Source: Pilimelia columellifera (GTDB taxonomy: Bacteria > Actinomycetota > Actinomycetes > Mycobacteriales > Micromonosporaceae). Taken from it: 64,000 bases of DNA. Numbering within the stretch: the stretch's first letter is position 1; each line of letters begins with the position of its first letter. Below are positions 59,320-64,000 of the stretch, piece by piece. The DNA is taken from positions 62,001 through 126,000 of the forward strand of contig NZ_BAAARY010000011.1 in the NCBI RefSeq assembly GCF_039532605.1, in the 5' to 3' direction. The notes below the pieces were generated by a model that did not search any database, was not told where the DNA came from, and saw nothing but the letters and a program-made list of their open reading frames with translations. The translations under genes and the position numbers were made by a program.

Positions 59320-59451
59320 CCGGGCCGACGGCCGCGGCGTCCGCGCTCGCGGCATGGCCCTGACCGGGCCACCGAGCGGCCAGCGAAATAGCCGTCACAG
59401 CCCGCCTCACGGCGCTGCCGGCACGGCGCTGAGCAGCGCATACTCGACCCT

Positions 59452-61299
59452 GTGGTGATTATCGGACCAGAGGGTCCCGGATCGGACATGCAGGGCCTGA
59501 TCCAGATGCTGCGACAGGCGGTGACCGACGCTCAGGGCCCTGCCGGAGCGACCGCCACAGCGACCGCCGCGGTGGTCGCACGGGCCCGCGGCGGTCGGCT
59601 CTCCGCCCTGCTGGCCGACGGCCCGGCGCCGGGGGCCACACCCCTGCTGCCAGCGCTACAAGCCGGGCTGCGCGAGGGCCTCGCGGCGGCCGGTGGCGCC
59701 GGAGCGGTGACCCGGGCCGTGCTGGCCTACCTCGCCGAAAGCGCCGCGACCCGGGCCAGCGGGCTGGGCGGAATCCCGGCAGGTGGCGCCCGCGGCGCGA
59801 CGGTCGGGCCCGGCGGCCTGCCGGGCGCGCCCGGCCCGGGCGGCGGCCCGGGCGAAGGTCTGGTGGGCGACAGCCCGAGCGCGGCCGGGCTCCCCGCCGG
59901 GGCCCGTCCAGTCGGACCGGCGGCTGGCTCAGGCATCGGCGCCGCGGGCGGTTCGGGGCCGGGCGAGGAAGGCCCGGCAGCCGGAAGATCGGGCGGGCCA
60001 GGCGGCGGGGCGCCCGCCGGAAGCCCCGTGAGTCCAGGCGCCGGCGGGCCGCCGGCGGGCGCCCCGGCAGCACCGGCGGGGGCTGGGACCGGCGTCACTT
60101 CAGTCGGCGCTGGAGCCGCGCCGGGCAGCCCGTTGCCGGTCGGGCCGGGCCCGCCTGCCGCGGCCGGACGCGGCGACGCGTCGGCGCCCGGGGTGGGCAC
60201 GGCGCTGCCCGCCCCGGGCGGGGACCCTGGCGGGAACACGCGGCCGGTGGTCACGCGGACGGCGCCGAGCACCCCGTCGACCGGCGTCCCAGCCACGCCC
60301 GGACGGGCGACCCCGGCCGACCTGCTGGCGCTGTTGCCGGCCAACCCACAGGCACAGGGCGAGCAGCTGGGACGGGCAGTGAGCTGGCTGGCCGACAACC
60401 TCGGTCGCCCCCATCTGGTGGCGACCGGGGCCGCCCAGCTGGGTCCAGCCGCCGTCGCCCTGGGGATGAGCCCGGAGCGGCTGGACCAGATGGGAGCGTT
60501 GCTCGCCGACGCCGCCCGCGCCGCTGGCGCGCCCTGGACCGCCGAGGCCAGGACCGCGTGGGAGGCAACCAGCCGACTGGTCGCCCGCTGGGTGGCCCAG
60601 GGCGCGGCGGCATCCGGTTACGAGCCGCCGTTCTGGACAGCCACCGTGATCGACCACGAGCTGCGGCGGGCTGACCTGGCGGTGATCCGGGTCCGGACCT
60701 TCCTGCCGTATCCGTACCTGGCGGGCCAGGTCGCCCCGGTCGAGACCGCCCACCACCGGGACCAGTGGCGCCCCTGCTGGGTGGCCACTGCGCCTACCGG
60801 CGACAACGTCATCGAACTGCACGTACGCGCCTACCAGGAGGATCCGGTCGGGCTCGCCCTGGTGGGCAGAATCGCCGCCGGTGAAACTGTGCGGCTCCGG
60901 CCTGCGGCGGGCGACCTGCCGATGGCGGTGGAAAGTGGCCCGGCCGGAGCGCTGTTGTTGGCCGAGGACACCGGTGTGGCGCCAATGCTGGCGATCCTGG
61001 CGGACCTGCGCGAACGCGGCGACCCGCGTCCGGCACGGCTGATCTGGCTGCCCACCCCCGGGCAGGAGCCGTACGCCCGGGACGCGCTGACCGCGCTGGC
61101 CGACGAACACCGCCAGGTCACCGAGCTGGACGGGATGGTGCCGCTGGCCGAGGCGCTGGCGGCCGACGGGCCGTGGGACGGGTGGGGGGTGGCCGTCGCG
61201 GGGACGCCGACCGGGGTCGCCGCGATGTTGACCGCGGCCGGTTTCGCCGACATCTCCACGGCCCAGACCTGGCATGTTCAGATCGGTCCCGACGATTGA
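59452..61299 (+). CDS. Flavohemoglobin-like protein lacking the heme histidine, with Gly/Pro/Ala-rich region
   Basis: 615 aa. The start is uncertain: GTG 59452, GTG 59455 or ATG 59488 are in frame without a clear ribosome binding site. Residues ~100-285 are Gly/Pro/Ala-rich low complexity. Residues ~288-385 fit the distal half of a globin (LLALLPANPQAQGEQLG, WTAEARTAWEATSRLV). In QLGPAAVALGMSPERL, Ala334 stands where flavohemoglobins have the proximal His (LGxxHxxxGV). Residues ~390-615 are an FNR-like FAD/NAD module (ELRRADLAVIRVR, PYPYLAGQ). The flavin motif RxYS is R440-PCW, and the NAD loop is LLAEDTGVAPML. NO dioxygenase activity is unlikely. Confidence 0.65.
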   Translation: MVIIGPEGPGSDMQGLIQMLRQAVTDAQGPAGATATATAAVVARARGGRLSALLADGPAPGATPLLPALQAGLREGLAAAGGAGAVTRAVLAYLAESAATRASGLGGIPAGGARGATVGPGGLPGAPGPGGGPGEGLVGDSPSAAGLPAGARPVGPAAGSGIGAAGGSGPGEEGPAAGRSGGPGGGAPAGSPVSPGAGGPPAGAPAAPAGAGTGVTSVGAGAAPGSPLPVGPGPPAAAGRGDASAPGVGTALPAPGGDPGGNTRPVVTRTAPSTPSTGVPATPGRATPADLLALLPANPQAQGEQLGRAVSWLADNLGRPHLVATGAAQLGPAAVALGMSPERLDQMGALLADAARAAGAPWTAEARTAWEATSRLVARWVAQGAAASGYEPPFWTATVIDHELRRADLAVIRVRTFLPYPYLAGQVAPVETAHHRDQWRPCWVATAPTGDNVIELHVRAYQEDPVGLALVGRIAAGETVRLRPAAGDLPMAVESGPAGALLLAEDTGVAPMLAILADLRERGDPRPARLIWLPTPGQEPYARDALTALADEHRQVTELDGMVPLAEALAADGPWDGWGVAVAGTPTGVAAMLTAAGFADISTAQTWHVQIGPDD

Positions 61300-61727
61300 C
61301 CGCCGCCCGCGGTGACCGGTGTCGGCGTTGGAGCGCCAGCGCCGACCACGAACGGATACTTCTCGGCTTCGAGCAAGGCGCCGCGGCGCCGCGGCGGCCA
61401 GACGGCGCGCCGGCTCGGGTTGATCCTGGCGCGCTGGCTGGCCGCGAGCACGGCGGCGAGATCACCGTCCGCTCGACACTATGCGCTGGCAGCGGTTTCA
61501 CTGCGTCGCTGCCGGGAGCGCCGGCGCCCCGACCCGTCTGTTGACGCGCTCAGCGCGCCGTCCCGGCGCGGGCGCCGCAGCCGGACACGGCGCCGCCAGG
61601 CTGGGCCTGTGCCTGACGTACGGGCGCCCCTCCCAACCGGACTTATGTCTGTTTTGTTATTTTCCTACCTGTTTATTGGTTTTTCTATCATGTCGGCCCC
61701 GGCCGGCTCATAACGGAAGGACCCCCC
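61300..61727. other. Intergenic region upstream of the RTX gene
   Basis: 428 bases with no convincing gene on either strand. The stretch 61650-61692 is strongly T-rich and probably contains the promoter of the RTX gene; TATCAT at 61686-61691 could be a -10. GGAAGGA before 61728 is the ribosome binding site. Confidence 0.4.
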
Positions 61728-62597
61728 GTGCGCATACGAAACACCGCCGTCGTCGCAGTGCTGGCCGCGAGCGCGCTCGCCCCCGCCACGAACGCCTCGG
61801 CCGCAGCGCCGATCGCCGGCACGAGCGCCAACGTGGCCCCCATCATCGCGCTCGCCGGCGGACAGTGCGCCGGAGCCCGCCGCGCCGCCATCGGCTTCCG
61901 CTTCTGGGACGACCACACCCCGCTGGCGAAGCTGCGCTACCGCATCGTGTCCAACAACAACCCTGCGCTGTTCGAGAGCACGCCGTGGTGGACATCGGGC
62001 ATCCGGCGAATGATCACCCTGAATCTGCGTCCCGGCGCCCGCGGCGCCGCCGACATCGTCGTGGCCGTCGCTGACGCCGAGGGAAGTACCCGGCGGTTGC
62101 CGTTCACCGTCCGGTCCGGATACCGCACCATGGTCGGCACCAACCGCGCTGACGTGATGTTCGGCACCCCGCATGCCGACACCCTGTACGGCGGCGCGGG
62201 CAACGACATCATCTGCGCCGGCGCCGGCAACGACCGGGTTGACGGCGGCGACGCCGACGACCTCATCGAAAGCGGCCCCGGCAACGATCGCGTCACCGGG
62301 GGCCGGGGCGACGACACCCTGCACGGCGGCGACGGCGACGACCTGCTCAGCGGGGGCGCCGGCAACGATTGGATCCTCGGCGGCCACGGCGCTGACCGGA
62401 TCCTCGGCGAGCTCGGGGCCGACACGCTCAACGGCGGTCCCGGCAACGACCTCCTGCACGGTGGCCCCGGGCCCGACACCGCCGCGGGCGGCCCAGGGGC
62501 CGACCGGTTCCTGCTCATGAACGGCGGACGTGCGCTCGACTACGACGCCGCAGCCGGCGACCGCATCCTCGGCCAACTGCCGGTTCGCGTCTCCTAG
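61728..62597 (+). CDS. Secreted RTX (hemolysin-type calcium-binding repeat) protein
   Basis: 289 aa from GTG 61728. A Sec signal peptide (VAVLAASALAPATNASAAA) is followed by a ~100-residue beta-rich domain (~35-135). About eight nonapeptide blocks of the GGxGxDxxx type follow (GGAGNDIIC, GGDADDLIE, GGRGDDTLH, GGDGDDLLS and so on, ~145-270), which form a calcium-bound parallel beta roll. Export here is by Sec, not the type I route usual for Gram-negative RTX proteins. No enzyme domain is visible, so a structural or adhesive role is likely. Confidence 0.85.
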   Translation: MRIRNTAVVAVLAASALAPATNASAAAPIAGTSANVAPIIALAGGQCAGARRAAIGFRFWDDHTPLAKLRYRIVSNNNPALFESTPWWTSGIRRMITLNLRPGARGAADIVVAVADAEGSTRRLPFTVRSGYRTMVGTNRADVMFGTPHADTLYGGAGNDIICAGAGNDRVDGGDADDLIESGPGNDRVTGGRGDDTLHGGDGDDLLSGGAGNDWILGGHGADRILGELGADTLNGGPGNDLLHGGPGPDTAAGGPGADRFLLMNGGRALDYDAAAGDRILGQLPVRVS

Positions 62598-62607
62598 GCG
62601 ACAAACG

Positions 62608-62649
62608 CACGCCGGGGTGTGGGCTGGTGAGAGCCCACACCCCGGCGTG
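62608..62649. terminator. Perfect 18-bp hairpin after the RTX gene
   Basis: 62608-62625 pairs exactly with 62632-62649 around a 6-nt loop, 10 nt downstream of the stop. It is convergent with the small membrane-protein gene ending at 62690, so probably bidirectional. Confidence 0.75.
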
Positions 62650-62689
62650 TCCGCGGGGAGCGATCCGCCGACAACCGACCGCCGTCAGA

Positions 62690-62908
62690 TCAGTCGCCGG
62701 ATTCCACGGCCGGGGTGTCGTCGCCGGCGCCGCCACGCAGCGCCCGGGCCAGGCCGGCGGCGCCGAGAATGACCAGACCGCCGGCCACCAGCCAACCGGG
62801 ATGCACCCGCGGCAGTTCGAGATGGCGGCCCAACGCCCACCAGCCCACGAACAGCAGGAACAGCAGGCCGAATAGCAGGGACGTCAGATCAGTGCGATGG
62901 GTTCTCAT
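62690..62908 (-). CDS. Small membrane protein, partner of the PspC-like gene
   Basis: 72 aa. The ATG at 62908 overlaps the upstream stop (ATGA). Two hydrophobic helices (SLLFGLLFLLFVGWWALG ~9-27; PGWLVAGGLVILGAAGLARAL ~37-58) are joined by a short loop, with an acidic tail. It resembles the small DUF-type membrane proteins that follow PspC genes in actinobacteria. The function is unknown. Confidence 0.7.
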   Translation of the reverse strand: MRTHRTDLTSLLFGLLFLLFVGWWALGRHLELPRVHPGWLVAGGLVILGAAGLARALRGGAGDDTPAVESGD

Positions 62909-64000
62909 CGGGTCACCTCGATGTCGCCGACGTTCGTGAGCAGGGTGAGGTTGAGCGTGCCGCCCCCCGGGCCGTCCGGGCCCAGGTCGGTGGTCTGACG
63001 CCAGTCGCCGCCGACGCCGCTCCACTCCACGCTCAGCAGTTCCAGGTCACCGACCTGGGTGTTCGCGCGGACGATCACGTCCACGGCGGGGGGCAGCAGG
63101 ACGCTGATATCGCCGATCCGGCCCTCGACCCGCACGTTCGACTGCTGGCCGACGAAACTGACCTGACGCAGGTCCAGCGTCCCGTCGCCCAGATCGAACC
63201 GGTACTCCGGCTGGACCTGGGCGATCGTGGCCGGCGTCCACCGCTGCGAGCCGCTGTCGTGCTCGTCGTGCCAACGCCCGGCGGTCGTGCTGATCGCCAG
63301 TCCGATGGAGAGCAGGACACCTAGGAAGATCAAACCGCGGGCCCGGCCGATCCAGGCGCCCAGCACCAGCGCGGCTCCGACGACGGTCAGGGCTGTCGCG
63401 AAGTAGGTCGCGGCGTTGGCGGCGACGACGCCGGCCAGTTGCAGACCGGCGAGGACGCCCAGGGCGAGCAGGATGGTCGAGAACGCGATGGCGCCCAGCC
63501 GCGACCGGGGCGGCTTGACCGACGGCGGAACCGGCGGCATGGCCGCCGGACTCACGAACGGCCCGTTCGGCGCGAACGGCGGCCGGTAGCCCGGTGGCGG
63601 GGCCGCGAACACCGGTCCCGCGGTTGGCGGCGCGGCATAGGCCTTGCTAGCGGCGGATCCCGGAGCGACCCCAACGCCGGGGCTGGTGGCGTCGCGCCGT
63701 CGCGCGAAGATCGCCAGGATCACCAGCACGACGGCCAGCCCGAGCAGCGGCATGTGCAGGTCGCTCAGCGAGCCGATGAGGCCGATCCCGACGATGGCGA
63801 GAACAACGACCAGGAACGGCGAGGTGCTGGAGCGGCCGCGCCCCACCAGCGCCTCGGCCGGCGACGCCGTGTCGCCCTCGGCGGGCGTGGCCACCCACAG
63901 GACGAGGTACGCCAGCACGCCCAGTCCGCCGAGCAGCGCGGTGACGGCGAACAGCACCCGCCAGAGCACCGGATCGGTGTTGGTGGCGCGGGCGACCGCC
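62905..64000 (-). CDS. PspC domain-containing membrane protein (N-terminus beyond the window)
   Basis: At least 365 aa; the gene runs off the right edge. The first visible residues, ARATNTDPVLWRVLFAVTALLGGLGV, are the second half of a PspC domain, a membrane-stress helix pair. Two more hydrophobic segments (~50-85), a Pro/Ala linker and four helices (~160-230) follow. The C-terminus is beta-rich with VRVEGRIGDISVLLPPAVDVIV and LTNVGDIEV, the repeated strands of bacterial LiaF/toastrack-like domains. The family works in envelope-stress sensing. Confidence 0.85.
   Translation of the reverse strand, partial: AVARATNTDPVLWRVLFAVTALLGGLGVLAYLVLWVATPAEGDTASPAEALVGRGRSSTSPFLVVVLAIVGIGLIGSLSDLHMPLLGLAVVLVILAIFARRRDATSPGVGVAPGSAASKAYAAPPTAGPVFAAPPPGYRPPFAPNGPFVSPAAMPPVPPSVKPPRSRLGAIAFSTILLALGVLAGLQLAGVVAANAATYFATALTVVGAALVLGAWIGRARGLIFLGVLLSIGLAISTTAGRWHDEHDSGSQRWTPATIAQVQPEYRFDLGDGTLDLRQVSFVGQQSNVRVEGRIGDISVLLPPAVDVIVRANTQVGDLELLSVEWSGVGGDWRQTTDLGPDGPGGGTLNLTLLTNVGDIEVTR

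Noticed and set aside
62150..62520. DNA tandem repeat region
   Set aside because: The periodicity is explained by RTX nonapeptide codons in the coding sequence.

Overview
The window is about 70-75% GC with dense genes, many 4-base start/stop overlaps and GTG starts. It encodes the mycothiol ligase MshC, a mycothiol-dependent formaldehyde dehydrogenase, an ergothioneine operon, F420-dependent enzymes, an LPXTG protein and a streptogrisin-type protease. Together these point to a free-living filamentous or soil-type actinobacterium (Actinomycetota). I cannot name the genus. No rRNA, tRNA or CRISPR array was seen.

Layout. 1-3.1 kb: the tail of an FtsX-type permease, then a three-gene minus-strand operon of prepilin-like proteins; the last gene carries a lectin-like C-terminus. 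3.2-18.7 kb: a housekeeping block with metH, a PAC2 protein, a secreted barrel protein, a methyltransferase and a GntR regulator. It continues with the minus-strand series M20 peptidase, LLM oxidoreductase, uppP, histidine phosphatase, DUF3090, SCO1664-like kinase fold and mshC. 18.9-25.3 kb: a LysR regulator, a secreted serine protease, a DksA/TraR zinc-finger protein, an LPXTG surface protein and gamma-glutamyltransferase. 25.4-37 kb: signalling. Two tandem paralogous c-di-GMP proteins (the first frameshifted) face a minus-strand run of hybrid histidine kinase, mycothiol-dependent formaldehyde dehydrogenase, fgd, asd and a PAS histidine kinase. 38.1-40.4 kb: a low-GC island with a broken integrase, a small secreted protein and a frameshifted XRE/TPR regulator, i.e. 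a decayed integrative element. 40.7-47.4 kb: a hypothetical gene, a PH-like membrane protein, pirin and egtDCBA. 47.6-52.6 kb: a K+ channel/RCK protein, a decaying XRE/oxidoreductase locus and a HelD-like helicase. 53-55.8 kb: a heme-type membrane reductase coupled to a NuoF-like flavoprotein with a fused ferredoxin. 55.9-64 kb: phosphoglucomutase, a Rieske lipoprotein, an aldo/keto reductase, a flavohemoglobin-like protein that has lost its heme histidine, an RTX protein and a PspC-type membrane pair.

How the genes fit together. Low-molecular-weight thiol chemistry recurs: mshC makes mycothiol, the formaldehyde dehydrogenase uses it, and egtABCD make ergothioneine. fgd supplies reduced F420 that LLM enzymes can use. 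metH and asd belong to aspartate/methionine metabolism. A striking property is leaderless expression: at least ten genes have a TAnnnT -10 box ending only 6-8 nt before the start codon with no ribosome binding site.

Best leads: the pilin-lectin operon, the heme-less flavohemoglobin-like protein, the NuoF/ferric-reductase-like pair, the perfect inverted repeat at the metH promoter, and the decayed loci at 38-40 kb and 49.3-50.3 kb.
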